In this document: piece by piece, positions 37,983 to 47,452 of the stretch
How positions within the stretch are numbered: the first letter of the stretch is position 1
How the letters are laid out: each line of letters opens with the position of its first letter
Source: CAYNFR01 sp964396595
GTDB lineage: Bacteria; Bacteroidota; Bacteroidia; Chitinophagales; Saprospiraceae
Direction of reading: 5' to 3'
Assembly (NCBI GenBank): GCA_964396595.1
Contig: CAYNFR010000003.1
Span: 77,603-141,602, forward strand
Length of the DNA: 64,000 bases
Position numbers and translations under genes: made by a program
Notes under the pieces: model-generated
Told to the model about the DNA's origin: nothing
Seen by the model: the letters and a program-made list of their open reading frames with translations, nothing else
Database searches by the model: none

Positions 37983-39419
37983 ATGAATAAAGTTCTTCAC
38001 ATATCTACTGAATGTTACCCTATGGCCAAAGCAGGTGGCATGGCCGATGTGGTAGGATCTTTGCCGGTGTATCAGAGCAAGCTCAACTGGTATCCTTCAG
38101 TAATTATACCTCGATACAGACTCCCCTATTTTGAAACAAATACGTTTCGAAAAGTCTATTCAGGAAGTTTTAAAATGGAAAGCACAGGCTATTTTTTTGA
38201 CATTATTAAGGTGCAAAAAAATGGTGCTCCATTTGATTTATATTGCGTACATATCCCCGAATTATACGATCGGGATTCCATCTATTTAGATAAAAACGGT
38301 ATCGGATTTAGTGATGAACCGGAGCGCAACATAGGCTTCCAAAGAGCAGTGCTTGAATGGCTTAATGCAGAAAATCCGGGATTTAGTATCTTGCATTGTC
38401 ACGATCATCAGACCGGATTCATACCCTTTCTCGTAAAAAAAACCGAGACTTATCCCTCAATTTCTAATCTTAAAATTTTCTATACAATTCATAATGGAGC
38501 CTATAATAGTCGATATCCATGGTACAGAAGAGACTTACTACCATTATATCCTTCTAAGCTGAATCAACTTATTGATTGGGATGGACACATGGACGCTTCA
38601 GCTACGGCTATCAGATATTCTGACCATGTAAGTACTGTATCCCCCAGCTATTTACAAGAATGTGTTAATGATCTCGCACCGCTGCGATATGCTGTCAGCA
38701 ATGAACCAGATAGATTTTCCGGCATTCTTAATGGTATTGATGCCGATGTATGGAATCCCAAAACCGACGAGCTACTCACAAGTCCCTTTACTAAATCCTG
38801 GGATCAATTTAAAAAATCTAATAAAGCCGAAATTCTTTCCCATCTATATAGAAGTGAAGATGTGCCTCTACTGAGTTTTATCGGACGATTTGCTCATCAA
38901 AAAGGAGGAGATCTACTTGTCCCTGCCATTGAGCGAATATTGGCCAAATATGGCTTTGTCAATTTTTTCATACTCGGTAGTGGAGATAAATTTATTGAAT
39001 CCAAAGTGCAGGATCTACATGATATATATAGCGAAAGAGTGGCTATATATCTCGGATATAATGAATCACTAGCCCATCAGGTCTATGCAGCTAGTGACTT
39101 TATCATTATGCCATCGAGATTTGAACCGTGTGGCTTAAATCAAATGTTCGCCATGCGTTATGGATCCTTAGTTATCGCACGAAAAACAGGCGGGCTTAAA
39201 GACACTGTCATTGATTACGAAGGGGGAGGTCATGGCATCAGCTTCGACTTTGATAGTATAGATGATCTCGTACATGCGATGTCAAGAGCCTTAAATCTTT
39301 ATAAAAATCAATCACTCTTTAAAGATCTAAGAAATCAAGTGGTAAAATTTGATTTCTCCTGGGATCAATCTGCAAAAAAATATTGTGACATTTATAATAA
39401 ATTAATTCAAGCATCATGA
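37983..39419 (+). CDS. glgA: Glycogen synthase
   Basis: 478 residues, GT5. Elongates alpha-1,4-glucan from ADP-glucose. The nucleotide-sugar motif KAGGMADVVGSLP is at residue 16, and the C-terminal donor site PSRFEPCGLNQMFAMRYGS then TGGLKDTV is typical. It starts 3 bp after glgB and overlaps glgC by 4 bp, so the three are translated together. Confidence 0.95.
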   Translation: MNKVLHISTECYPMAKAGGMADVVGSLPVYQSKLNWYPSVIIPRYRLPYFETNTFRKVYSGSFKMESTGYFFDIIKVQKNGAPFDLYCVHIPELYDRDSIYLDKNGIGFSDEPERNIGFQRAVLEWLNAENPGFSILHCHDHQTGFIPFLVKKTETYPSISNLKIFYTIHNGAYNSRYPWYRRDLLPLYPSKLNQLIDWDGHMDASATAIRYSDHVSTVSPSYLQECVNDLAPLRYAVSNEPDRFSGILNGIDADVWNPKTDELLTSPFTKSWDQFKKSNKAEILSHLYRSEDVPLLSFIGRFAHQKGGDLLVPAIERILAKYGFVNFFILGSGDKFIESKVQDLHDIYSERVAIYLGYNESLAHQVYAASDFIIMPSRFEPCGLNQMFAMRYGSLVIARKTGGLKDTVIDYEGGGHGISFDFDSIDDLVHAMSRALNLYKNQSLFKDLRNQVVKFDFSWDQSAKKYCDIYNKLIQAS

Positions 39420-40696
39420 TTGGAAGAAATACTGTAGCAGTCATACTTGGCGGCGGTGTAGGAAGTAGACTTTACCCACTTACGCAAGATAGATCTAAAC
39501 CAGCTGTGCCTATAGCCGGGAAATTTAGATTAATCGATATACCCATATCAAATTGTCTGAACAGCAATGTCAATCGAATTTTTGTGTTAACACAGTTTAA
39601 CAGTGCTTCTCTCAATTCTCATATCAAGAATGCTTTTCACTTTGATATTTTTTCGAATGGATTCGTTGATATTCTAGCCGCTGAGCAGACACGTACTAGT
39701 TCAGAATGGTTTCAAGGTACTGCCGATGCCGTGCGTCAATGTCGGAGCTACTTAGAAAATCACAAGTATGAAAATCTCATGATTCTATCTGGTGATCAAC
39801 TGTATCAGATGGACTTCAATGAGATTATAAAATGGCATAACGATACGCAATCAGACTTGACTGTGGCTACTATTCCAGTGAATGCACATGACGCACCGGG
39901 ATTCGGTATCTTGAAAGTTGATCAAGAAAATAACATAATTAACTTCATCGAAAAACCCACAAAGGATATCTTGGATCAATGGTCATCACCTGTGGCGGCA
40001 GAGTATGCAACACAAGACAAGCATTACTTAGCATCGATGGGCATTTATATATTTAAAAGTGGTGTATTGGGTAAGTTATTTGATGAACATCCACGAGCAC
40101 TTGACTTTGGTAAAGAAATCATTCCTGTAGCCGTTCAAAGTCCAAATTACAAGGTAACTAGTTTTTCATTCGGAGGATATTGGACTGATATTGGAACAAT
40201 TGCCTCTTTCTTTGAGGCCAACCTTCGATTGACACACTACCTTCCTGAGTTTAATCTTTATGATAATATCAACAAGATATATACTAACGCTAGGATGCTA
40301 TCACCATCCAAGATTTTTGAAACCAGATTAAATCATGCCCTCATCGCAGAAGGCTGTATTATACATGCGCACTCTATTGAAGAGGCCATAGTCGGTGTAC
40401 GTTCGCGTATAGGTCGAGGTACGCAGATAAAAAAGGCCATAATAATGGGTATTGACTATTATCAATCCATTAATGAGATCCAACTTCATCCTGAGATAGC
40501 TCTTCTAGGAATAGGAGACAATTGTTTTATAGAAAATACCATCATTGATAAAAATGTCAAAATAGGTAACAATTGTGTGATCAAAGGGGCTGAGCATTTA
40601 CCTGATTCTGAAGGCGAGACTTATTGCATCAGGGATGGAATCGTGATTATTAAAAAAGGTGCTCATGTAACTGATAACTCACATATTGGAGCCTAA
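39416..40696 (+). CDS. glgC: Glucose-1-phosphate adenylyltransferase
   Basis: 426 residues. Makes ADP-glucose, the committed step to glycogen. N-terminal pyrophosphorylase motif GGGVGSRLYPLTQDRSKPAV, then WFQGTADAVRQC and the left-handed beta-helix C-terminal domain (ENTIIDKNVKIGNNCVIKG). ATGA overlap with glgA. The allosteric site residues cannot be judged by eye. Confidence 0.95.
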   Translation: MIGRNTVAVILGGGVGSRLYPLTQDRSKPAVPIAGKFRLIDIPISNCLNSNVNRIFVLTQFNSASLNSHIKNAFHFDIFSNGFVDILAAEQTRTSSEWFQGTADAVRQCRSYLENHKYENLMILSGDQLYQMDFNEIIKWHNDTQSDLTVATIPVNAHDAPGFGILKVDQENNIINFIEKPTKDILDQWSSPVAAEYATQDKHYLASMGIYIFKSGVLGKLFDEHPRALDFGKEIIPVAVQSPNYKVTSFSFGGYWTDIGTIASFFEANLRLTHYLPEFNLYDNINKIYTNARMLSPSKIFETRLNHALIAEGCIIHAHSIEEAIVGVRSRIGRGTQIKKAIIMGIDYYQSINEIQLHPEIALLGIGDNCFIENTIIDKNVKIGNNCVIKGAEHLPDSEGETYCIRDGIVIIKKGAHVTDNSHIGA

Positions 40697-40853
40697 GGCA
40701 GAATGCCCAAAATGTTGTTCTGAAAATAATGCCTAAATTAAGGCCATCCCTACCTACTGGAGCCATGTCAAAAGGCGAAATAACCATGCTAAGCACCAAA
40801 GTTCCGATGATCAGTAACATAGCCCGACGGATAGGGTGTCTATAATGCGACAC
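40650..40853 (-). CDS. Possible small membrane protein (doubtful)
   Basis: 67 codons opposite and overlapping the end of glgC. The first 45 residues look protein-like: a basic start (HYRHPIRRA), a hydrophobic helix LLIIGTLVLSMVISPF and a conserved-looking PVGRDGLNLGIIFRTTFWAF. The last 16 residues are antisense to glgC. It could be a real small membrane protein or the relic of a longer one. No promoter or homolog is known to me. Confidence 0.25.
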   Translation of the reverse strand: MSHYRHPIRRAMLLIIGTLVLSMVISPFDMAPVGRDGLNLGIIFRTTFWAFCLRLQYVSYQLHEHLF

Positions 40854-41090
40854 TAGAAATAATGTTGAAATTTACCACAACCCTGGTATCAAAAATAATG
40901 CTAAATATTGTAAGTTTTATCGACCAAAATAAGAACCGAATTTTGGACACCCTAGGCCTAAGGGCTGTTGACTTATTAGTGTCTGCCTTAATCTGCGTGT
41001 GATTTAAGTGAGAATAGCATGCTTTATTGACTAAGAGATTATTAATTTTGCGGCTTTTCGGAGTCATCCGAGCTTCATGAAAAAGGATAT
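40697..41090. other. Gap between glgC and GH31 gene
   Basis: 394 bp. Apart from the doubtful minus-strand frame (to 40853) nothing coding is visible. A TAATTTTG at 41043-41050, 41 bp before the GH31 ATG, matches the Bacteroidota -7 consensus, but the -33 is weak. Confidence 0.4.
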
Positions 41091-43445
41091 ATGAAACCTG
41101 CTGTTGAATTTTTTCCGGGGGCGGTGGTTAAGACTGTCCATAGTGATCATTTGATTGAAGTCTACACTGAGAACGAAATCGTACTCAGAGTTCACATCAT
41201 TAATGATCGCATCATGCGATTGAGATATGGTCTTTACCAATACTTTTTAAATGACTTTTCCTATGCTATTGACGAAAAGTTTGAACCTTGTCAGACGACC
41301 TATACCTTTCAGGAACATAATGGACACTTGTCAATTAAGACCTCCTTATTGACATGTCGCATCAGCAAGAAAGATTGTTCCGTTTCTTTTTACGATACTA
41401 ACGATAGCCTTATAAACAAAGATGAAAAGGGATTTCACTGGGAATACCTGGAAGAAACTGGCAATAGTGTCGTTATGATGACTAAGCAGAATTTTAAGGG
41501 AGAGGTTTACTTTGGACTTGGCGATAAACCTACTGAACTGAATCTTCGTGGCAAACGCATGAATAACTGGGGAACAGATTGTTATGGATACGATTACGGG
41601 TGGGATCCCTTATATAAAAACATTCCTTTTTATTATGGCTTGCATGATGGCATAGCATACGGGATATTCTTTGATAATAGCCACAGAACATATTTTGACT
41701 TCGGTCACGAACGTTATAATGCCACTAGTTTTTGGTCAATGGGTGGCGAAATGAATTACTACTTCATTTATGGTCCTACCTTGATGGAAGTCAGTCAAGA
41801 ATATGCTTCTATGACTGGGACTCACGACCTGCCGGCGATGTGGTCACTGGGTTTTCAGCAGTGCAAATGGTCATATTATCCCGAGTCAGTGGTGCGTGAT
41901 ATCACAGATCGCATGCGCGAAGAGAAGATACCATGTGATGCCATTTATCTGGACATAGATTATATGGATGGCTTCCGATGTTTCACATGGGATAAAGAGA
42001 GATTTCCCGATCCTAAGGGGCTGGTTTCAGATTTGCGCAGTCAGGGATTCAAGACTGTAGTGATACTTGACCCGGGTATAAAGATTGATCATGAGTATTC
42101 CGTTTTTAAGGAGGCATTAGAAAAAGGTTACTTCTGTCGTCGTAAGGATGGGCCTTATGCCGCTGGAATCGTGTGGCCAGGCAGGTGTTATTTCCCTGAT
42201 TTCACCAATCCTGAAGTTCGCGATTGGTGGGCCGGACTATTTAAGGATTTCTTAGCCATGGCGGAAATCGATGGTGTATGGAACGATATGAACGAGCCGG
42301 CACTATTCGAGGTTGAAAGCAAGACGCTACCTATGGATGTTCGATTCGATTACGACGGCAATCCATGCAGCCATGCCAAGGCACACAATGTCTATGGAAT
42401 GCAGATGGTCAGAGCTACCTATGACGGTCTTAAAAATCACGCTCCCCACAAGAGAATGCTGACGATTACAAGGTCAGGATATAGTGGATTACAACGTTAC
42501 TCAAGTGTATGGACAGGAGACAATATCGCATCATGGAAGCATCTATGGATAGCCAATGTCCAAAGTCAGCGCTTGGCGGTCAGTGGTGTCTCATATGTTG
42601 GTTCAGATATAGGCGGCTTTGTAGGGAAACCTACTCCTGAGTTATTTGTGAGATGGATACAACTGGGAATATTTCATCCTTTTTGTCGGGTACACTCTTC
42701 GCAAGACGACGGTGACCAAGAGCCATGGTCATTCGGTGAGGCGGCGTTGGATTCCTTCCGTAAGGCTGTGGAATTACGTTATATGCTTCTTCCTTATCAC
42801 TATACACAGTTCTATTTGCACCATAAGACAGGAGTGCCGTTGCTCAGGCCATTAGCATGGTTCGATCAGACAGATGTGAATAATCTGACACGAGATAATG
42901 AGTTCTTCTGTGGAGAGCATTTACTTACAGCTGCTATAACAGAACCAGGAGTCCAGTCGGTAAACATTTATTTACCCGGAGGAATGTGGTACTCATACTG
43001 GAATAATGAGCTTATCCAAGGCAAGAGAATCTATCAGCAAGCCGTAACGATTGATCAATTTCCGCTTTATGTCAAGGCAGGAGCTATAATTCCACATTAT
43101 CCTGTGCAACAGTATGTCGGAGAAAAGAAGTTTGACACCGTAAAACTGAATGTGTATTTTAACCCATACGCAGAAGTAAGTTCACTTTATGAAGATGATC
43201 ATGATGGCCAAGCATATAAGGAAGGAAACTATCGTCTATCAAGATTCACTTCCGGAGTAAAAAATGGTGGATACGAAATTACACAGCAACTAGAAGGTTC
43301 ATTTGTGCCACCATATGGATCATTCGAATTGAATCTCATCGGATTCGCACAGATAAAAAAGATCGAAATTGATGGTCAGGAATTAAATACAAAAGGCAAA
43401 CTAATTGTACCCGTTAACTTCTCCAAAGTCACACTATACATGTAA
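41091..43445 (+). CDS. Glycoside hydrolase family 31 alpha-glucosidase
   Basis: 784 residues. N-terminal galactose-mutarotase-like beta domain, then the barrel: FQQCKWSYYPESVV, and the GH31 signature DGVWNDMNEPALF with nucleophile Asp399. The downstream acid/base Asp is likely in YSSVWTGDNIASWKHLW, followed by FCRVHSS. C-terminal beta domains close the protein. No signal peptide is visible, so it is probably cytoplasmic and acts on malto-oligosaccharides released from glycogen; this is supported by its place next to glgBAC. Confidence 0.93.
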   Translation: MKPAVEFFPGAVVKTVHSDHLIEVYTENEIVLRVHIINDRIMRLRYGLYQYFLNDFSYAIDEKFEPCQTTYTFQEHNGHLSIKTSLLTCRISKKDCSVSFYDTNDSLINKDEKGFHWEYLEETGNSVVMMTKQNFKGEVYFGLGDKPTELNLRGKRMNNWGTDCYGYDYGWDPLYKNIPFYYGLHDGIAYGIFFDNSHRTYFDFGHERYNATSFWSMGGEMNYYFIYGPTLMEVSQEYASMTGTHDLPAMWSLGFQQCKWSYYPESVVRDITDRMREEKIPCDAIYLDIDYMDGFRCFTWDKERFPDPKGLVSDLRSQGFKTVVILDPGIKIDHEYSVFKEALEKGYFCRRKDGPYAAGIVWPGRCYFPDFTNPEVRDWWAGLFKDFLAMAEIDGVWNDMNEPALFEVESKTLPMDVRFDYDGNPCSHAKAHNVYGMQMVRATYDGLKNHAPHKRMLTITRSGYSGLQRYSSVWTGDNIASWKHLWIANVQSQRLAVSGVSYVGSDIGGFVGKPTPELFVRWIQLGIFHPFCRVHSSQDDGDQEPWSFGEAALDSFRKAVELRYMLLPYHYTQFYLHHKTGVPLLRPLAWFDQTDVNNLTRDNEFFCGEHLLTAAITEPGVQSVNIYLPGGMWYSYWNNELIQGKRIYQQAVTIDQFPLYVKAGAIIPHYPVQQYVGEKKFDTVKLNVYFNPYAEVSSLYEDDHDGQAYKEGNYRLSRFTSGVKNGGYEITQQLEGSFVPPYGSFELNLIGFAQIKKIEIDGQELNTKGKLIVPVNFSKVTLYM

Positions 43446-43539
43446 AAAGTGATAGATCAACAGAGCCCAGTACCTTGTAAGCTCAGGACAATAGTCCCCA
43501 TGATAAGTATCGGCCAAAGAAATTTATTATCTTGCCTTC

Positions 43540-43896
43540 ATGTCTAACACATGTATTCAATGCGGTACTAAATTCGTCGGACGCAAAGACAAGATTTTTT
43601 GCGGAGATTACTGTCGTAGTGCTTATCATAATACTAACCGCAGAGAAGACGAGGACATCGTAAAAAGCATAAATAATATCCTCAAAAAAAATAGAAAGAT
43701 CCTTCAATCACTTGTCGTCAACAACCGTACTAAGAGTACGAGACAAAAATTAATAGAAGAAGGATTCAACTTTAGTTATTTTACAAACGAATACACTACG
43801 AAGGCAGGAAAGATCTATCGTTACTGCTATGACTATGGTTACACCTCTCTGGAAGGAGATCTTATAGCTATTGTCGAAAAAAAATCCTATGTCTAA
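43540..43896 (+). CDS. Zinc-ribbon protein, conserved in Bacteroidota, unknown
   Basis: 118 residues. N-terminal CIQCGTKFVGRKDKIFCGDYC is a CxxC...CxxxC zinc ribbon, followed by a charged helix (DIVKSINNILKKNRKILQSL) and a C-terminal part with FNFSYFTNEYTTKAGKIYRY. Short proteins of this build are widespread in Bacteroidota as uncharacterised proteins; nucleic-acid binding is plausible. Its last 8 bases overlap the GNAT start. Confidence 0.75.
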   Translation: MSNTCIQCGTKFVGRKDKIFCGDYCRSAYHNTNRREDEDIVKSINNILKKNRKILQSLVVNNRTKSTRQKLIEEGFNFSYFTNEYTTKAGKIYRYCYDYGYTSLEGDLIAIVEKKSYV

Positions 43897-44458
43897 CAAG
43901 TTAATAATCACACATGCAGTTACTGCATCAGATCTCGAAAATATTCTTGCCTTACAATCCTTAAATCTGGCCACGAATATTCCCGAGGATGTAGCGCGTC
44001 ACGAGGGTTTTGTTACGATAAAACATACCATAGAACTTCTAGAAGTCATGAACCGCCCATACCCGCATGTGATTGCAAAAGACTTAGAGGATGTAGTAGG
44101 ATATGCCCTTGTCATGTTACCTGATTTAGCTCCGGAAATTCCCTTCTTGAAACCCATGTTTGATACCTTCAGTTCAATGAATTACAACGGACTACGGATC
44201 AGAAAGGAAGACTATTTCGTCATGGGACAGATATGCGTTGCTAAAGATTACAGATCTACTGGAGTCTTCGCAAGAATGTATGATTACTTAACGACTAGCA
44301 TGAAAGCTCATTTTAAATATTGTATCACAGAAATCTCCCAGTCCAATCAGCGTTCTCTTGCCGCTCATCTGAAATTAGGTTTTACCATCATTCATGAACA
44401 TATCGGAGAAGATGGTATTAATTGGTACACCGTATTACTAGATCTTACTAAACAATAA
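43889..44458 (+). CDS. GNAT-family N-acetyltransferase
   Basis: 189 residues from ATG 43889 (MSNKLIITHAV), overlapping the zinc-ribbon gene by 8 bp. GNAT fold: the central strand and acetyl-CoA loop are VMGQICVAKDYRSTGVFARM (Q/RxxGxG-like turn YRSTGVF), followed by SQSNQRSLAAHLKLGF, the usual C-terminal N-x-x-S/A-x-x-x-x-x-x-x-G-F helix. Substrate unknown. It ends with a TAA that is in frame with the downstream kinase. Confidence 0.82.
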   Translation: MSNKLIITHAVTASDLENILALQSLNLATNIPEDVARHEGFVTIKHTIELLEVMNRPYPHVIAKDLEDVVGYALVMLPDLAPEIPFLKPMFDTFSSMNYNGLRIRKEDYFVMGQICVAKDYRSTGVFARMYDYLTTSMKAHFKYCITEISQSNQRSLAAHLKLGFTIIHEHIGEDGINWYTVLLDLTKQ

Positions 44459-44461
44459 GCG

Positions 44462-45010
44462 CTGAAGTTCAAGAAATTTTTTATTGGCATAGGTGGTGTG
44501 AGCCGTGCTGGCAAATCCACATTAGCGAACAAACTGGCAACTGAATTTAATTTATCCGGATACAATGTTGTCATAATTGATCAAGATGATTATGTCTTGA
44601 ACCAAGAACAAATTCCGCTTATTAAAAATAAAACCGACTGGGAAACACCTCTCAGTATGGATTGGCCACGACTGAAAACGGCAATCACGAATAACTTAAT
44701 AGAATATGACATAGTTATTCTCGAAGGAATTTTCTGCTTCTACGACTGTGAGATAACCACCATGATGGATCTCAAGATATTTCTCAAGATCAGCTACCGC
44801 CTATTCGAAGAACGAAAGAAAAAAGACTTAAGATGGGATAACACACCCGTACCCAGCTGGTATCGGCGTCATATATGGCAATCGTACAAGTCTTATGGAA
44901 TACCGGAGGAGATGAATGATGTCCTTCTACTATGTGATAACGCACAAAGCTCTCCGTATCTAAAAGCTTTAATCGAGCATATAACATTGAACTTAGAAAA
45001 TAAGTCATAA
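44462..45010 (+). CDS. P-loop kinase (uridine/nicotinamide-riboside kinase-like), CTG start?
   Basis: About 182 residues. Walker A is GVSRAGKST, followed by IDQDDY (base/metal motif of uridine- and NR-type kinases), LEGIFCF (Walker B strand) and RxxK-like lid residues ERKKKDLRW. The frame has no ATG, GTG or TTG upstream of the P-loop: GTG at 44498 falls inside Walker A. The frame is bounded at 44456-44458 by the TAA of the GNAT gene. CTG at 44462 gives a natural N-terminus (KFKKFFIGIGGVSRAGKST); ATT at 44483 is another rare option. Substrate not identified. Confidence 0.65.
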   Translation: MKFKKFFIGIGGVSRAGKSTLANKLATEFNLSGYNVVIIDQDDYVLNQEQIPLIKNKTDWETPLSMDWPRLKTAITNNLIEYDIVILEGIFCFYDCEITTMMDLKIFLKISYRLFEERKKKDLRWDNTPVPSWYRRHIWQSYKSYGIPEEMNDVLLLCDNAQSSPYLKALIEHITLNLENKS

Positions 45011-45030
45011 ATAAGATGCCATATTCATTT

Positions 45031-45580
45031 ATGAAGATTATAACAGCTGAACAGCTTTATGAACAATTGATCTTTGACGCTGAAATTATTGCTAAGAAGG
45101 GCGTTATTAATTTCTCCTAAAACCCCTTATCCGTTACAGTTGAAAGTAAAAATAGTGTTGGTAATTTATTACAATAATGGTTAAAAGAGTGGATGAAGCA
45201 GGGAAGAATCGAATTATAAGAAAGTGGTCATGTACAGTCTTTTCCTGAATTATACTTAGACTTAGAGAATAAAAAAGAGGGCTTCTTAAGGTCAAAACTT
45301 CTGATTGGGATAGAGGTCAGGGATTTGACCTAGCGAACTTTGACTCATTTTGTAGCTCATTGGTGGAAGGAGCAAACAAGCTTGATTCAGACTATCTTTA
45401 TTCGCCTACCGCTTGGAAAGTAGATAAATATCAATAAAGAACATTTGGTTAAAAAATATGGGAACTTGCATCTCCAAGTAGTACATATCCCTTCAAAGTT
45501 CAGGAAAAGAAAAAAGTCATTTGTAATATCCGACCTGCTACATGGTACTCACACAAGACTAAAACTTCCTCTTATGATTT
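45031..45580 (+). pseudogene. Decayed type II restriction endonuclease (NgoBV/NlaIV-like)
   Basis: A once-complete gene now broken by at least three stops and three frameshifts. From ATG 45031: KIITAEQLYEQLI...AKKGVINFS, stop, then SVTVESKNSVGNLLQ, stop, LKEWMKQGRIEL, stop, QSFPELYLDLENKKEGFL. One inserted base after TTA would give LEVKT, the PD-(D/E)xK active-site strand, then DWDRGQGFDLANFDSFCSSL. Further shifts give NIWLK, WELASPSSTYPFKVQEKK and VICNIRPATWYSHKTKT. This order and the IRPxxWYS ending agree with my memory of NgoBV/NlaIV-type enzymes. No methyltransferase partner is in the window. Confidence 0.65.
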
Positions 45581-45741
45581 AGCTATCAATTCCAGCTATA
45601 GTCTCATTGGCACCCATTTCGTTTAATAACACCATAAGATCGGCATGTGTCACACCTCTTTTTACCAATTCTGACTTAAGTATTCTCTTTACAGTCGCAT
45701 TCCAATTCAAAGCATTCAATGTTAATATGTTTGCAAATACG
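45579..45741 (-). pseudogene. Fragment of a DUF6471-like small protein
   Basis: On the minus strand a frame reads NWNATVKRILKSELVKRGVT then HADLMVLLNEMGANETIAGI before stopping. This fits the N-terminal helices of DUF6471 proteins (short helix-turn-helix-like proteins of unknown role). The usual continuation (a KISRG segment) is missing and there is no convincing start, so it is a remnant. It is antisense to the tail of the endonuclease remnant. Confidence 0.45.
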
Positions 45742-45834
45742 TTATAATTGTCATATATGCGAATATGAATAACACATACTAAATCTCGTACAATTCAATA
45801 AATCTACCATCTATCGTCTCAACGCCATCTCCCC

Positions 45835-47283
45835 TCAATCCGCCGTCCTGACAATAGTATTCTCTTGAATCCAGCATGGCACACGGAAACTAGATCCCGC
45901 TTGAATCTGTCTAAAGAAAATATCTTCTTTGCTAGGCATATATTTAGTGTATGCAGCGATTAGGCTATTTGCCTCCGAAGCAGATGAAGGATCGATTCGT
46001 TTAGCGAGCTCGAACTTGTCAATAGCCGGCCAAGTGACTATCTGGCTATCCCAACCGCGACCGGGGCCACATAATGGACCACTCGAAGCATATAACTTAC
46101 CGATTAATATAAATGGCTCGCCCCAGTTAGATCTATGTTCTGCAGCGCGCAATGCATACCTTCTTGCCTCTGGAAAATTTTTGATATGCGCATAATATAT
46201 CTTGCTGATTGTTAACAGCTTATCAGCTTTTTGAAGAGGATCTTCCGTAACGGCGACATAATCCTCCAGATGCCTGATGGCAGCTCTAAATTCACCGCTC
46301 TCTAGTGCTGTGTAGGCCAAGCGTAGTGGACCCGGTGGTGGAGGCGCTACATAGCAAGCTTTATCTTTTGCTGTACGTAAGACAACTAACTGAGGGTGCT
46401 CTGCATTACAATTTGCCCATAGCATCTTGTAGTATACCTCTGAGACATTATCACAGTCTTCTTGATCGGCTTCAAAATGTGCATAATATTTATCCATATA
46501 ATATGCGCAATCATAAAACCCTCTTATCCCTTCGAGTCCGGCAAGAAGATCAGGGGTGTATTCGTTTATGATCTCCCAAGATTCGCACATCTCACCTTTA
46601 CATGTAGCAAGGCCGTTTTTTACGGCATCTAGTAAGGTCATTGCCAACGGTTGTGCTTCTTCTACAGAAGTTTTTTCTGCGAGAATGCGATCGTACAGTA
46701 ATCTTGAAAAGGGATTTATTACGAAATAATCAGCTTCTTTTCCACGAGTCTCTATGACTGCCACAAAGTCACGGTACATCGTTTCTTCATCAATATGCCC
46801 TCGAATATTGTAATAACTATCAAATGCCTTACTCGCTCGAGTTGTAATCTTTGCAGCCGGAAAGCACTCTATCTGCTTATCATAAATCGCCAAAATCGTA
46901 TCTGCTATCCCCTGTTTTAGATTCTCTGCAGCTTGATTATACAAATACGTATAAATATTAACCCCATCTCTGAAATGATATGTTACACGACCATTAGCAC
47001 CCGGAGCTGTGTAAAAAGCTTGTTTCCATAATTCTCTTGCCGCTTCGTATCGATCAAACTTGTATTGATCTCGATATAAAGTGTAAGCGTCCTCCGTCCT
47101 GCTTCGCTCAGCTGGTGAGAGATCATCTAGTGTCATACAGCTTGTGAGTCTCTCGGTTGGTACATCATTTTTTATCTCAGGTGATACAGGCTCTTGAGGG
47201 ATCTGTTGTTCAATCTTGGGGCTGCATCCTATGAACATACCAAGAAAAAGAAGATAAGCCATCGATCTATAATTCACTTTCAT
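45835..47283 (-). CDS. TPR-like lipoprotein, paralog A
   Basis: 482 residues from ATG 47283, which gives a lipoprotein signal (MAYLLFLGMFIGCSPK); the frame opens further up at 47439 without support. The body is alpha-helical with TPR-like pairs (YEAARELWKQAFYTAPGANG, GEFRAAIRHLEDYVAV, ARRYALRAAEHRSNWGEPFI). Its C-terminus (PSKEDIFFRQIQAGSSFRVP then CWIQENTIVR) closely matches the end of paralog B upstream, so the two arose by tandem duplication. The paired CWI ending is a small beta module of unknown role. Separated from paralog B by a 14-bp stem hairpin. Confidence 0.75.
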   Translation of the reverse strand: MKVNYRSMAYLLFLGMFIGCSPKIEQQIPQEPVSPEIKNDVPTERLTSCMTLDDLSPAERSRTEDAYTLYRDQYKFDRYEAARELWKQAFYTAPGANGRVTYHFRDGVNIYTYLYNQAAENLKQGIADTILAIYDKQIECFPAAKITTRASKAFDSYYNIRGHIDEETMYRDFVAVIETRGKEADYFVINPFSRLLYDRILAEKTSVEEAQPLAMTLLDAVKNGLATCKGEMCESWEIINEYTPDLLAGLEGIRGFYDCAYYMDKYYAHFEADQEDCDNVSEVYYKMLWANCNAEHPQLVVLRTAKDKACYVAPPPPGPLRLAYTALESGEFRAAIRHLEDYVAVTEDPLQKADKLLTISKIYYAHIKNFPEARRYALRAAEHRSNWGEPFILIGKLYASSGPLCGPGRGWDSQIVTWPAIDKFELAKRIDPSSASEANSLIAAYTKYMPSKEDIFFRQIQAGSSFRVPCWIQENTIVRTAD

Positions 47284-47395
47284 TCTATCTTTGATTTTTA
47301 TTGTTGATACTTTAAAGATACGTCCTATTTCATAATCGACCTGAGGCTTTAACAGTTTATTAGCTGATACAGTAACACATGAGGAGGGGGCATAA

Positions 47396-47432
47396 ACTAC
47401 AAGAGCCCGACAAATATCCGGGCTCTTGTAGT
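47396..47432 (-). terminator. Strong hairpin between paralogous TPR genes
   Basis: Perfect 14-bp arms, ACTACAAGAGCCCG and CGGGCTCTTGTAGT, around a nine-base loop. It lies 21 bp after the stop of paralog B and 112 bp before the start of paralog A. The T-run after it on the minus strand is only TTT, so partial termination or mRNA stabilisation is as likely as full termination. Confidence 0.6.
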
Positions 47433-47452
47433 AATTCAACTAAATATGACTA

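Noticed and set aside
43540..45010. Toxin-antitoxin or phage-defence reading of the zinc-ribbon/GNAT/kinase cluster
   Set aside because: The GNAT lacks the features of TacT-type toxins next to a DUF1778 antitoxin, and the zinc-ribbon protein is a common chromosomal family.
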